From the NCBI GenBank assembly GCA_965213885.1, contig OZ243919.1, forward strand, positions 2,666,001 through 2,730,000: 64,000 nt of DNA, given 5' to 3'. The notes under the pieces are model-generated. The model saw only the letters and a program-made list of their open reading frames with translations. It made no database searches and was not told the origin of the DNA. This stretch comes from VYFG01 sp965213885 (GTDB taxonomy: Bacteria; Pseudomonadota; Gammaproteobacteria; Arenicellales; Poriferihabitantaceae). Every line of letters starts with the position of its first letter. Positions within the stretch are counted from its first letter, which is position 1. The position numbers were made by a program, and so were the translations under genes. This document shows, piece by piece, positions 19,292 through 28,401 of this stretch.

Positions 19292-21193
19292 TCAGCCTTG
19301 GGGGTTCAGGGATGCATCTTCCAGTTTCTCATATCCATGGAGAATTTGCTGGGTATGTTGTTCCGCCTCCTGCAGATCTTCCACGGTCAGATGGCAGCTG
19401 ATCTGGTGTCCTCCTTCCAGTTCCCGGATAGGCGGACTCCGATGGTCGCAGGTCCCCTCGATCCCCATGGGGCACCGGTTGTAGAACGGGCAGCCAACCG
19501 CCGTGATTTCCACGCCCTTGGCAATGCCAACCGCCATTTCCCGTTTCTGCATGGTGTCTTCCAGCCAGCCGATGCGAAGTTCCGGCACAGAGCTGATGAG
19601 AAGCCGTGTGTACGGGTGGAACGGCGGCTCCAGGACTTCGTCGGTGGGCCCCTGTTCCACCACGCGTCCTGCGTACAGCACCACGATCTCATCGGCGAAG
19701 GAGGCCACGGTGGAGAGGTCATGGCTGATGAACACGAACGACACTCCGGTCTTGTCCCTGAGTGCGGTCAGCAGCTTGATCACATTGGCGCCAACGATGC
19801 TGTCCAGGGCGGATGTGACCTCGTCACAGAGCAGCACTTCCGGGTTGGCTGCCAGTGACCGCGCCATGTTGACCCGCTGTTTCTGGCCGCCAGACAGTTC
19901 CATGGGATAACGGCTGGCGAATTCCGGGGGCAATTCCACCATCTGCAGGATCTCCGTCACCTTGGCGTGTTTTTCCTTGCCCTTGAGACCGTGATAGAAC
20001 TCCAGCGGCCGGCCCAGAATCTGGCTGATGGTCTGCTTCGGGTTCAGGGCGGTATCCGCCATCTGGAACACGAACTGTATCTTCTGCAGTTCCTCCAGCT
20101 TGCGGTCGTGGAGGCTGCCCTCCAGTTCCTTGTCCTCCAGCTTCACCGTGCCCCTGGCCTGGGGCAGTATGCCGGCCATTACCCGGGCCAGCGTGGATTT
20201 TCCGCAACCGGACTCGCCGATCACGCCCACGACGTGGGCGTTCTTCACATCCACCGATACGTCGCGCAGGATGGTGATCGCCGGTTCGTCATTGACAATG
20301 CCGCCGTAGCCCGCGGTCATGTTCTCGACGGCCACCGCCGGCACCTCCCGGTCATGCTCCTCGCCGACGGCGGTGCCAAGTCCGGCGACGGGCTTGGGCC
20401 GGACCGCATCCATCAGTCGCCTGGTGTAGGCATGGGTGGGATGGTTGATGATCTGGTCCGCACTGCCCTGCTCCATGATCTCGCCGCTGTACAGCACCAC
20501 GATATGGTCCGCGATCTGGGCGACCACCGCGAGATCATGGGTGACGTAGATTGCGGCGGAATTCTCTTCCCGAATCACCTTCTTGAAGGCTTTCAGCACC
20601 TCGATCTGGGTGGTCACGTCCAGGGCGGTGGTCGGTTCGTCCAGTACCATCAGGTCCGGCTTCCCGCACAGCGCCATGGCCGCCATCAGGCGTTGCAGCT
20701 GACCGCCCGAGACCTGGTGGGGATAGCGGATTCCGATTCGGTCGGGATTCGGCAATTCCAGGGCGTGGTACAGTTCCGTCGCCCGTTTGGTGGCCTCCTC
20801 CTGGGTCAGCAGGCCATGGAGAACCGCGGATTCCGTCACCTGCTCGCCGATGGTAATGGCCGGGTTGAAGGTGGCTGCAGCACTTTGCGCCAGGTAGGCC
20901 ACGCTGGCACCCCGGATCTCGCGTTGTCGGACCGGCGGGGCAGTGAGGACATCCTCGCCGTTCAGCAACACCTCGCCGCCCGTGAACTCGAGCCCGGGCT
21001 TGGTATAGGACAGCGAAGCCAGGGAGATCGTGGTCTTGCCGGAGCCCGATTCACCGATCAGGGCCACGACCTGACCCTTGTAGATGTCGAAGGTGACTCC
21101 CTTGACGATCGGAATCTCTTCCTTCTCATCGTTGTAGGCACTGATCCGGAGGTCCTTGACCTCCACCAGTTTTTCCAGTTGCTGTTCGCTCAT
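19292..21193 (-). CDS. Fused dipeptide/oligopeptide ABC transporter ATPase (DppD-DppF type)
   Basis: A 633-residue cytosolic protein with two complete ABC domains. The first has Walker A LIGESGSGKTT, signature VSGGQLQRL and Walker B LMVLDEPTTALD. The second has VIGESGCGKST, LSGGQKQRV and VLLCDEVTSALD. A C-terminal Cys-containing tail (CPFYNRCPMG...CDHRSPP) is the peptide-transporter oligo-ABC extension, which often carries an iron-sulfur site. The ATG at 21193 sits 4 bp after the permease stop codon. In most bacteria these domains are separate genes. It powers the transporter encoded by the three upstream genes. Confidence 0.93.
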   Translation of the reverse strand: MSEQQLEKLVEVKDLRISAYNDEKEEIPIVKGVTFDIYKGQVVALIGESGSGKTTISLASLSYTKPGLEFTGGEVLLNGEDVLTAPPVRQREIRGASVAYLAQSAAATFNPAITIGEQVTESAVLHGLLTQEEATKRATELYHALELPNPDRIGIRYPHQVSGGQLQRLMAAMALCGKPDLMVLDEPTTALDVTTQIEVLKAFKKVIREENSAAIYVTHDLAVVAQIADHIVVLYSGEIMEQGSADQIINHPTHAYTRRLMDAVRPKPVAGLGTAVGEEHDREVPAVAVENMTAGYGGIVNDEPAITILRDVSVDVKNAHVVGVIGESGCGKSTLARVMAGILPQARGTVKLEDKELEGSLHDRKLEELQKIQFVFQMADTALNPKQTISQILGRPLEFYHGLKGKEKHAKVTEILQMVELPPEFASRYPMELSGGQKQRVNMARSLAANPEVLLCDEVTSALDSIVGANVIKLLTALRDKTGVSFVFISHDLSTVASFADEIVVLYAGRVVEQGPTDEVLEPPFHPYTRLLISSVPELRIGWLEDTMQKREMAVGIAKGVEITAVGCPFYNRCPMGIEGTCDHRSPPIRELEGGHQISCHLTVEDLQEAEQHTQQILHGYEKLEDASLNPQG

Positions 21194-21197
21194 GGGA

Positions 21198-22127
21198 CTA
21201 CACCATTTTCTTGGCCAGGCTGCCGCCTGACTTGGCAGAGATATCATCCACGATCAGGTTGATCGCGATGGTGAATGTGGCGATGGCGAAAGCGGGCCAC
21301 ACCGCCGCCCAGGAGTTGTAGGTGAGTCCGGCAAGGTTTTCCCGCACCATGCTGCCCCAATCCGCCTGGGGAGGCTGCACCCCAAGACCGAGGAAGCTCA
21401 GACTGGAAATGAACAGGACCACGAACACGAGGCGCAGGCCGAAGTCCGTCGCCAATGGCATCGCCGCGTTGGGCAGCACCTCGGACTTGATGATCCACCA
21501 CAGTCCTTCACCGCGCACCTTGGCCGCCTCCACGTAGTCCTGCACCATGATGTCCAGGCCAAGGGCCCGGGCGATACGGAATACACTGGAGGCGTAGATA
21601 ATCCCCGCGATAATGACCAGAATGGGGATCGACGACCCGAACGCCGCGATGGCGATCAGGCCCAGCATGATCGATGGCAGGGCCAGTATGGAATCGTTGA
21701 CCCGACTGATCCCCATATCCACCCAGCCACCCTTTACCGCGGCGGCGATACCAAGGGTGATGCCGATCAGGTAGGCCAGCAGCGTGGAGGCCAGGGAAAT
21801 GCCGATGGTCATGCGCGCGCCCCAGATGATGCGGGAGAGCGTATCGCGGCCGAGGTAATCCGTACCGAGGTAGAACGTGCCGTATTCGTTGCTGTGGGCG
21901 TCCAGGAAACTGTCGTCCCCGTCCATATCCATTTCGTGGAATGGCGCGATGAAGGGACCGATGGCCGCAATGACCACCCAGAAGACCACGATTGCGACGG
22001 AAATTTTACCGACCCAGGATAACTTGATCTTCCGTTTGGGTGGTGCATCCGGCAACTCGTCAAACTTGTCGAGCTTCTCGACAATCTCCTGCCCGACTTC
22101 CGGGTCCTGGTTCTCTGATTCACTCAT
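21198..22127 (-). CDS. ABC transporter permease, DppC type
   Basis: A 309-residue inner-membrane permease with one N-terminal segment (ISVAIVVFWVVIAAIGPFIAP), a periplasmic loop ending in LGTDYLGRDTLSRIIWGARM, and five further segments. The EAA coupling motif is DYVEAAKVRGEGLWWIIKSEVLPN. LGTDxxGRD is characteristic of DppC/OppC. The ATG at 22127 has GGAGG 8 bp upstream, preferred over an in-frame upstream codon at 22193. It forms a heterodimer with the DppB-type permease, whose stop lies 13 bp upstream. Confidence 0.93.
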   Translation of the reverse strand: MSESENQDPEVGQEIVEKLDKFDELPDAPPKRKIKLSWVGKISVAIVVFWVVIAAIGPFIAPFHEMDMDGDDSFLDAHSNEYGTFYLGTDYLGRDTLSRIIWGARMTIGISLASTLLAYLIGITLGIAAAVKGGWVDMGISRVNDSILALPSIMLGLIAIAAFGSSIPILVIIAGIIYASSVFRIARALGLDIMVQDYVEAAKVRGEGLWWIIKSEVLPNAAMPLATDFGLRLVFVVLFISSLSFLGLGVQPPQADWGSMVRENLAGLTYNSWAAVWPAFAIATFTIAINLIVDDISAKSGGSLAKKMV

Positions 22128-22140
22128 TGCGGTTTCCTCC

Positions 22141-23091
22141 TTACTTCGGGTGACGAAGACGCGGGTTGGATACGATGGATCCGATATCCGCAATCAGTAT
22201 CAGAACCACGTAGGTGCCACAGAAGATCATGGCACAGGCTTGCACCAGGGGCAGGTCCCTGGTCTGAACCCCGTCAATCATCAGTTTGGCCAGGCCCGGA
22301 TAGGCAAAAATGGTTTCGACGATCACCACGCCGCTGACCAGGTAGGCCAGGTTCAGTGCGATGACGTTGATGATGGGGCCGATGGCATTGAAGAGCGCGT
22401 GGCGCAGGATGATTCTTCGCCGGGGAACTCCCTTGAGGATCGCCATTTCGATGTACGGGGAGTTCATCACGTTCAGGATACCCGCCCGGGTCATGCGGAT
22501 CATCTGCGCCGACACCACGATCACCAGGGTGATGATGGGCATCGCCATACCCCGCATGAACTCAAGGAAGGTCATGTTGTCCCGCAACATGGCCGTGGAT
22601 GGCAGCCAGTGCAGGTTGACCGCGAGAATCAGCACCATCAGGGTGGCGATGAAGAACTCGGGTACGGAAATGGTGGAAAGGGTGCCGAAAGTGACCGTGC
22701 GGTCCAGCCAGGTGCCGGGATGCATGGCGGCCCAGAGCCCGAGGACTATGGAAATGGGGATGGAAATCAGGGCCACCAGACCGGCCAGCACCATGGTATT
22801 CGCGAGGCGTCCGCCGATCAGGTCGGCGATTGCCGCGCCGCCGGCCTTGGAAGTGCCCAGGTCACCGGTCGCCATGTCGCCCAGCCACAGGAAGTAGCGC
22901 ACGTAGGCCGGCTGATCAAGCCCGAGTTCCTTGCGCAATACCGCCAGGGTTTCCGGGGTTGCACTCTGGCCCAGCACGATCTGCGCCACGTCGCCGGGCA
23001 GTATACTGGTCATGATGAATACGATCACCGAGACCACGAACATGGTTGCGATGCCGATCCAGACACGTCGCAAAGCCATTTGCATCATCAT
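22141..23091 (-). CDS. ABC transporter permease, DppB type
   Basis: A 316-residue inner-membrane permease. The first segment (VWIGIATMFVVSVIVFIMTSILPGD) and following LGLDQPAYVRYFLWLG loop are the DppB/OppB N-terminal signature. The coupling motif SPYIEMAILKGVPRRRIILRHALFNA follows near residue 215. Six hydrophobic segments are predicted. It starts 115 bp downstream of the binding-protein gene, the gap holding a stem-loop that probably lowers permease expression relative to the binding protein. Confidence 0.93.
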   Translation of the reverse strand: MMMQMALRRVWIGIATMFVVSVIVFIMTSILPGDVAQIVLGQSATPETLAVLRKELGLDQPAYVRYFLWLGDMATGDLGTSKAGGAAIADLIGGRLANTMVLAGLVALISIPISIVLGLWAAMHPGTWLDRTVTFGTLSTISVPEFFIATLMVLILAVNLHWLPSTAMLRDNMTFLEFMRGMAMPIITLVIVVSAQMIRMTRAGILNVMNSPYIEMAILKGVPRRRIILRHALFNAIGPIINVIALNLAYLVSGVVIVETIFAYPGLAKLMIDGVQTRDLPLVQACAMIFCGTYVVLILIADIGSIVSNPRLRHPK

Positions 23092-23141
23092 CGTTCTGTT
23101 CCTCGCTAACTAGGCATTCCTGTCCTGGTTAAATCCACAAA

Positions 23142-23171
23142 GAGGCCTGCACTGGAACCAATGCAGGCCTC
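23142..23171 (-). promoter_or_regulatory. Intercistronic stem-loop after binding-protein gene
   Basis: GAGGCCTGCA (23142-23151) and TGCAGGCCTC (23162-23171) form a perfect 10-bp stem with a 10-nt loop, between the binding-protein stop (23207) and the permease start (23091). On the minus-strand transcript it is followed by a short U-rich stretch (UUUGUGGAUUU). Such elements are known to stabilise the upstream message or partly terminate transcription, giving more binding protein than permease. Confidence 0.6.
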
Positions 23172-23206
23172 CCCGAATTGCCTTGCAGAGACCTACAGCC
23201 GATGCA

Positions 23207-24838
23207 TCAGGCGAGCCAGATGAATTCCGGCCATTCACAGGCACCGAGCTGACCCAGCGGCACCTTCGGCATGCCCATGACGTTGTTGGCAATGCCGTCG
23301 TTGATGTTGGAGAATGCCGGGATCACCATGCCGCTGCCGTTGTGGATCAGCATCTGCATCTCGCACATCATCTCGTGACGCTTGACGGGATCCGTCACCG
23401 ACAGGACCGCGTTAATCAACTCGCCCATCCGGTCATTGTTCCAGTAGGTGTCGTTCCAGGCTGCACCGGGACCGAACTGGATCGCCATCTGGGACTGGGC
23501 GGTCGGCCGCATGTTCCAGGTGACCACGTTCAGGGGTTCGTTCATCCAGATCGCGCCCCAATAGCCGTCGGTAGGCACCTTCTTCAGCTTCAGGTCAAAG
23601 CCGATCTTGGCGCAGTTGGCCTGGGCCAGCAGGCAGACATCCTCGATCCCGGCCATGACCGGCGCGACATACAGCTCCGCGGTATTGTAGCCGGACTTCT
23701 CGAAATGGTGCTTGGCCTTGTCCGGATCGAACTCGCGCTGCGGCATCTCGCTGCAGAAATCCGGTCCGTGGGCAGGCGAAATCGGCGTGTCGTTGCCCAG
23801 CTGCCCCTTGCCCTTGAGAATGCGCTTGACGATGCGCTCACGGTCCTGGATGTACTGCATCCCCTTGACGAAGTCGTCGTTCATTCCCGGCTCCGAGTTC
23901 TTGAGGATGCAGATGCCGACCTGCAGCGACGCCGGTGTGGACAGCAGCGTCACCCCGTCCGCTTCCTCGACCTGGCGGAACGCCTTGGGATCGATCACCG
24001 TCGCCAGTTGGACATCGCCCGCAATCAGCGCATTGACCCGGGCCACCGGATCGGTGATGGCGGTGATCTCCATACCGTCCAGCCAGGCGCCCTCGCGGAA
24101 GTAGTTCTCGTTCCGGGAATGCACCGATTTCACGCCGGGCTCGAATGCATCCATCTTGTAGGGCCCGGTGCCGATGCCGTCGCCGGTGGTTCCGTTCTTG
24201 ACAATCTTGGTCTGGAACAGTCCGAGCAGCGTCGGCAGGTCCGCATTCGGCGTGTTCAGAACACACTTGACCTCATGGGAACCCACCTTCTTCCATTCCT
24301 CGATTGATGCCAGCACCGACTTGACCACGGACGTGGAGTCTTCACCCATGTGGCGGTTCATGCTGTAGATCACGTCGTCCGCGGTGAACGGCGTGCCGTC
24401 ATGGAACTCAACGCCCTTGCGCAGCTTGAGGGTCCACTCGGACGCGTCCGCGTTCGGCTCGACGCTTTCCGCCAGGTCCCCTCGCGTGGTCAGGTCGTCG
24501 TTGTGCTGGACCAGACTGTTGTAGACCGCCCGGCCACGGGTGTAGTCGATGGTGGAGGTGAACAGCGGCGGGTCGAGCTGATCGTCCGGTCCGTGCAGGT
24601 TCGAAGCCATCCGCACAAAGCCGCCTTTCTTCGGGGTCATGGCCATGGCCTGGCCGCCCGTGGCCAGCAGGTTCTGCGCTGCGGCCAGGGATACGCCCGT
24701 CACCGCCATCAGCTTGAGCACATCGCGGCGGCTGTGACCACCCCTGACGGCCTTCTCAACCAGGCCCTTGTCGTAGGCCGACAGGTCGGAGAATCCAGGT
24801 TCACCGGGTTTGAATTTTGGTGTGACTTTATCGTTCAT
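23207..24838 (-). CDS. ABC transporter substrate-binding protein, family 5 (peptide type), Tat-exported
   Basis: A 543-residue periplasmic binding protein. The N terminus has a twin-arginine signal, HSRRDVLKLMAVTGVSLAAA ending near GGQAMA, preceded by an unusually long 36-residue n-region. The mature part has the SBP_bac_5 markers LAESVEPNADASEWTLKLRKGV, FHDGTPFTADDVIYS and GTGPYKMDAFEPG. Ligands of the family include peptides, nickel and opines, and none can be assigned here. AGGAG lies 10 bp before the ATG. It is the first gene of the five-gene minus-strand operon. Confidence 0.93.
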   Translation of the reverse strand: MNDKVTPKFKPGEPGFSDLSAYDKGLVEKAVRGGHSRRDVLKLMAVTGVSLAAAQNLLATGGQAMAMTPKKGGFVRMASNLHGPDDQLDPPLFTSTIDYTRGRAVYNSLVQHNDDLTTRGDLAESVEPNADASEWTLKLRKGVEFHDGTPFTADDVIYSMNRHMGEDSTSVVKSVLASIEEWKKVGSHEVKCVLNTPNADLPTLLGLFQTKIVKNGTTGDGIGTGPYKMDAFEPGVKSVHSRNENYFREGAWLDGMEITAITDPVARVNALIAGDVQLATVIDPKAFRQVEEADGVTLLSTPASLQVGICILKNSEPGMNDDFVKGMQYIQDRERIVKRILKGKGQLGNDTPISPAHGPDFCSEMPQREFDPDKAKHHFEKSGYNTAELYVAPVMAGIEDVCLLAQANCAKIGFDLKLKKVPTDGYWGAIWMNEPLNVVTWNMRPTAQSQMAIQFGPGAAWNDTYWNNDRMGELINAVLSVTDPVKRHEMMCEMQMLIHNGSGMVIPAFSNINDGIANNVMGMPKVPLGQLGACEWPEFIWLA

Positions 24839-25520
24839 AATAATTCGTACTCCTGATAGTGTTTCACTTGGATGAGCAGTTGATTAGTTGGTTGAGTTGG
24901 AAAACTGCACATGTACCGTCTTACGACAGTATCTGCTTCTGCTGCAATACATGAGTCATACACATGGCCAGCCGCCGGGTTTTTCCAACGGCGATGCGGA
25001 ATGGTATGGTGTTTTTGCGGTTCCATTATTAAACATTTATCAGTTGATGGCAAATCGCCGGAAACAGCCGGAAACAGCCGACGGTCACCTTCCCGTTGCA
25101 GGTCTAAGGTAAAGACCCATTCGGCAAACAACGATTACCTGTCCGAAAGTTATCGATGCCCGATCATGCCTGCGGTCTCTTTGAGCCCGCGGCCCTTCCG
25201 TAATACTGCAGCGGTTCCCGATATTTATCGCCTCGTCAGAACATAGTGTGTCGCATCAAGAACAAAACAAGAAAATCGTTCCAAACTGGGACGATCCGAG
25301 ATTTGATGAATCCCGGTCGAGGTCTGCGATCAGATGATTTTCCAGACCACTCTCGAACCCCAGTCCACGATCGGTCATGCAATACGATGACGCCCGGTGG
25401 TCCGGGCTCCGCCCGTTGCAGCCGGTCTCGGCAACGGCGGCGCATTCCTCCTGACCGACGTCGGCCCGCTGCGCCAAACTATGGTTCGTGTAACCATCCC
25501 GGTGGGATGCCGCCGCGTTC
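24839..25520. other. Intergenic region upstream of the ABC operon
   Basis: About 680 bp without a recognisable gene. It holds the ABC operon promoter (25025-25053), its leader, and a 10-bp tandem repeat (CCGGAAACAG twice, near 25058-25077). Short ORFs in 25240-25520 have no recognisable domain and look spurious. The composition is less GC-rich than the neighbours between 24840 and 25330. Confidence 0.4.
25025..25053 (-). promoter_or_regulatory. Sigma-70 promoter of the peptide-type ABC operon
   Basis: On the minus strand TTGCCA (25053-25048) and AATAAT (25030-25025) are separated by 17 bp, each matching the consensus in 5 of 6 positions. Transcription would start near 25018 and leave a leader of about 180 nt before the ATG at 24838. 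No competing strong promoter was seen in the gap. Confidence 0.65.
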
Positions 25521-26435
25521 CTACAAGGACTGCAGGGCGTCTCCCAGGATGCCCAGCAACCCGGCCGTCTGATCCGCGGATGCAGCCATGAGCGGCGGCC
25601 GGACATTGCGCCAGCGCGGCTCGCCGCGCCCTGCGGCCAGCACCCCCTTCATCGCCGGGATGGGCGCATATCCCTCGATGCACCTGCGCAGTTGCAGCAT
25701 GGCCCTGTCGGCCCGGGACAGATCGCCGTCCCCGTCACCGGCAATGAGATCGTAGACCTCGCGGATGGCAGCAGGGTTGACGTTGCAGGTGGCCGATATG
25801 CAGCCGGCGCCGCCGGCCTCCATGGCAACCTTGAGAAACGTTTCCGCCCCGGGGAAGACGGCCAGCGAGGGTGCCATCCGGATGACGGCCAGGGTGTTTT
25901 CGAAGTCCCCGGAACTGTCCTTGTAGGCAACCACCACGTCCGGAAACTCTGCGGCGAGACGTCCCGCCAGTTCCGGTGAAAAGCCGATGCCGGCCATGGG
26001 GGGGATATGATAGAGACAGAGCCTCAGGTCGGGATCGTCGATGGTGTGAATCAGGCGGTCGAAATACGCATGAAGTCCCGCATCGTCCGCGTTCTTGTAA
26101 AAGAAGGGCGGCAGGGTCATGACTCCGGCACAGCCCCGCTCCACCGCGTGCCGAGTGAGCGCCAGGGTTTCCGGCAAGTTGCAAAGGCCGGTTCCCGGCA
26201 TCAGCCTTGCCGGGTCGATGCCGCCGTCGATCAGCGCATCCACTGCACGGAGACGCTCCTGGTGCGCCATGCTGAGGGCTTCACCCGTGGTGCCGAACGG
26301 GGACAGGTAATGGATGCCCTGGTCCAGCAGCCAGCGGGCGTGCTCCAGATAGAGATCCGGGGCAAGGCTGAGGTCGTCGTTGAACGGTGTCAGGATCGGC
26401 GTGATCACACCGTGCAGGCGTTGATGTGCGGACAT
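25521..26435 (-). CDS. Dihydrodipicolinate synthase/N-acetylneuraminate lyase (DapA) family protein
   Basis: A 304-residue class I (Schiff-base) TIM-barrel aldolase. The start at ATG 26435 gives MSAHQRLHGVITPILTPFND, the normal family N terminus; an upstream in-frame extension lacks homology. SPFGTTGEALSM is the conserved Thr-Thr region, LYHIPPMAGIGFSPE contains the Tyr, and VVVAYKDSSGDF holds the Schiff-base Lys. Family members cleave or form 2-oxo acids. It is not next to lysine genes, so a catabolic lyase or dehydratase role is likely. Confidence 0.87.
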   Translation of the reverse strand: MSAHQRLHGVITPILTPFNDDLSLAPDLYLEHARWLLDQGIHYLSPFGTTGEALSMAHQERLRAVDALIDGGIDPARLMPGTGLCNLPETLALTRHAVERGCAGVMTLPPFFYKNADDAGLHAYFDRLIHTIDDPDLRLCLYHIPPMAGIGFSPELAGRLAAEFPDVVVAYKDSSGDFENTLAVIRMAPSLAVFPGAETFLKVAMEAGGAGCISATCNVNPAAIREVYDLIAGDGDGDLSRADRAMLQLRRCIEGYAPIPAMKGVLAAGRGEPRWRNVRPPLMAASADQTAGLLGILGDALQSL

Positions 26436-26554
26436 TGGATCGAGATACCGGGAGCCGGGGAACGGGTGCGGAGAATAACAGACAACCCCGCGTAAATCCC
26501 GGCCGGCAATGCCTCCGGAGCACCGGCAAAGGACGCGTGCGACCGGGAACCGGC

Positions 26555-27463
26555 CTAGTGCTCGATCGGCGTGTCGTCGGCGTTGCCCCATTCAGACCAG
26601 GAGCCCGCATAGGACCGGACCCTGTCGAAACCGAGCCATTTCAACACCACGAAGGTATGGGCGCAGCGGCGGTTGGCCTGGCAGTACAGGATCACCTCTC
26701 CCTCCGGAAACACCCCGATGTCCGCCAGTTTCGCCATGAGGGTTTCCCGCGGAAGCAGTTGCCCGCTGCCGAACAGGTCGATGGCGGACATCCAGTTGAA
26801 GTGGACCGCGCCGGGAATCCGCCCGCCCCGCCTGGCGCGCACGTCCTTGCCGGCAAATTCCGCCTCGCTGCGGGTATCCACGATGGTCACGTCCGTTCGT
26901 GCCAGCGACTCAAGGACATAAGCCTTGTCCACCATCGCCCCGTTGAACCGTCTGATCGGATAGTGCGTCCGCCCTGGCTTCATCACGTCAGCCGCCACCG
27001 GCAGTCCCGCAGCCTCCCACGCCGCGAACCCGCCATTCACAAGCGCGTAGTGCCCGTGGCCCGCAGCCGCCAGCGTCCACAGGAAGCGGGCCGCCTCCAC
27101 GCCGGTTTCGTCGTCGTATGCCACGACCCGATGCCAGGGTTCGATACCCAGGGAGGAAAGCACCTCGGCTGTTTCTTCCGGTTCCGGCATCAGGCCTTCC
27201 GTCGACCCGCATCCCCGGACCAGCCGCTCATAGTCGAGATGCACTGATCCGGGTATATACCCCTCTCCTCCGTGGGCCGCGGGACGAAGGTCGATGATCC
27301 GGACGGACGGGTCCTCGAGGCTGGCATGCAGGTCCTCCGCGCGGATCACGAATTCCGGGAGGGGCGGGGATTGTATGACTGTCCGGGCGGTGAACGCCCG
27401 GGCTTGCGGCAGTTTCATTCTGGACATGGATATTGAGTAAGCGTCATAGAATATATTTTTCAT
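26555..27463 (-). CDS. Two-domain rhodanese-type sulfurtransferase
   Basis: About 302 residues with tandem rhodanese domains, the arrangement of thiosulfate and 3-mercaptopyruvate sulfurtransferases. The inactive N-terminal domain includes IIDLRPAAHGGEGYIPGSVHLD, and the catalytic domain has VDTRSEAEFAGKDVRARRGGRIPGAVHFNW. The active loop ILYCQANRRCAH carries the persulfide Cys; CQANRR differs from the usual CRxGx(R/T) form, so the donor is uncertain. ATG codons at 27463, 27427 and 27418 are possible and homology starts only around EFVIRAEDLH. It lies in the same direction as the DapA-like gene, 119 bp upstream. Confidence 0.82.
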   Translation of the reverse strand: MKNIFYDAYSISMSRMKLPQARAFTARTVIQSPPLPEFVIRAEDLHASLEDPSVRIIDLRPAAHGGEGYIPGSVHLDYERLVRGCGSTEGLMPEPEETAEVLSSLGIEPWHRVVAYDDETGVEAARFLWTLAAAGHGHYALVNGGFAAWEAAGLPVAADVMKPGRTHYPIRRFNGAMVDKAYVLESLARTDVTIVDTRSEAEFAGKDVRARRGGRIPGAVHFNWMSAIDLFGSGQLLPRETLMAKLADIGVFPEGEVILYCQANRRCAHTFVVLKWLGFDRVRSYAGSWSEWGNADDTPIEH

Positions 27464-27660
27464 TTTCCCAATTCAAATTTATACTTGAATAAAAATATTT
27501 TTATATTTATTGAAAATTAGAATAATATTACATGAAGTGTACTGAACAAAGCCGGTTGATTCCGGTTTTACCGTTCCCCCGAATCCTTTATTGCCATTTT
27601 TCATCTCCATCGCCATTTCGGTGCGGCGTACAATTACGCCTTTACCCGGGGAGAGAATCG
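27464..27660. other. AT-rich divergent control region
   Basis: The first 70 bp (27464-27531) are strongly AT-rich, with several TATAAA/TATATT-like hexamers on both strands, in contrast to the GC-rich surroundings. It separates the divergent sulfurtransferase and GST genes. TACAAT at 27629-27634 is a possible -10 for the GST gene. Nothing else was recognised. Confidence 0.4.
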
Positions 27661-28332
27661 ATGGTGGAAATCTGGGGCAGGCGGAATTCGAGCAATGTCA
27701 TGAGTGTCATGTGGGCCGTCGGCGAACTCGGTCTCGAGTACCGGAGACACAATGTCGGAGGCACTTTCGGCGGCAATGACGACCCCACGTTCCGGGCACT
27801 GAATCCCAACGGTCTGGTGCCCGCACTGGATGACGGCGGCAAGGTCCTGTGGGAATCCAACACCATCGTGCGCTACCTGGCCCAGGCATACGGCGCCGGC
27901 AGCCTCTGGCCCGGGGACCCCTACCGCAGGGCGGTCGCGGACCAGTGGATGGACTGGACCAAGACCACGTTCTACCCCACGTTCATTCCGGCTTTTCTGG
28001 GGCTCATCCGCACCCCGCCGGAAGCACAGGATCACGGGGCCATCGAGCTGGCGGCCAGGGCTTCCGGGGCCGCGCTGACGGTCCCCGAGGAGCGGCTGTC
28101 GGCACAGCCGTGGCTGGGCGGGTCCGAGTTCACCATGGGGGATATCCCGCTGGGCGCCCTGATCCACCGGTATTTCACCCTGCCCATCGAACGGCCCGCT
28201 CTGCCGGCGCTGGAGGGCTGGTACGAGCGATTGCGTGAACGCCCGGCCTATCGCAAGCATGCAATGATTTCATATGGCAGTTCCATCGTGGACTGGATTC
28301 GCCTGGAAGCCGAGGGCGCGGACGTCCAGTGA
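27661..28332 (+). CDS. Glutathione S-transferase family protein
   Basis: A 223-residue GST. The start at ATG 27661 follows a GGGGAGAG site and gives MVEIWGRRNSSNVMSVMW, where the SSN segment is the glutathione-activating loop. NPNGLVPALDDGGKVLWESNTIVRYLAQ contains the cis-Pro and the Glu-Ser that bind the glutathione gamma-glutamyl group. The C-terminal helical domain follows from residue 90. Possible roles are detoxification or glutathione-dependent maleylpyruvate isomerisation, the latter only because a gentisate dioxygenase is encoded in the same window. Confidence 0.87.
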   Translation: MVEIWGRRNSSNVMSVMWAVGELGLEYRRHNVGGTFGGNDDPTFRALNPNGLVPALDDGGKVLWESNTIVRYLAQAYGAGSLWPGDPYRRAVADQWMDWTKTTFYPTFIPAFLGLIRTPPEAQDHGAIELAARASGAALTVPEERLSAQPWLGGSEFTMGDIPLGALIHRYFTLPIERPALPALEGWYERLRERPAYRKHAMISYGSSIVDWIRLEAEGADVQ

Positions 28333-28401
28333 TCGGCCATGCCCGGTCACGCACCTGCCCCAGGATTACCGGATGACGCCGGCCACTGAATCCATCGCAT
28401 C

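Noticed and set aside
22141..23171. Reading the stem-loop at 23142-23171 as a CRISPR-like or IS end repeat
   Set aside because: It occurs once, has no spacers or partner end, and sits exactly between binding-protein and permease genes.
25246..25591. Short overlapping frames upstream of the DapA-like gene
   Set aside because: No domain, no ribosome-binding site, frames run into the end of the DapA-like gene.
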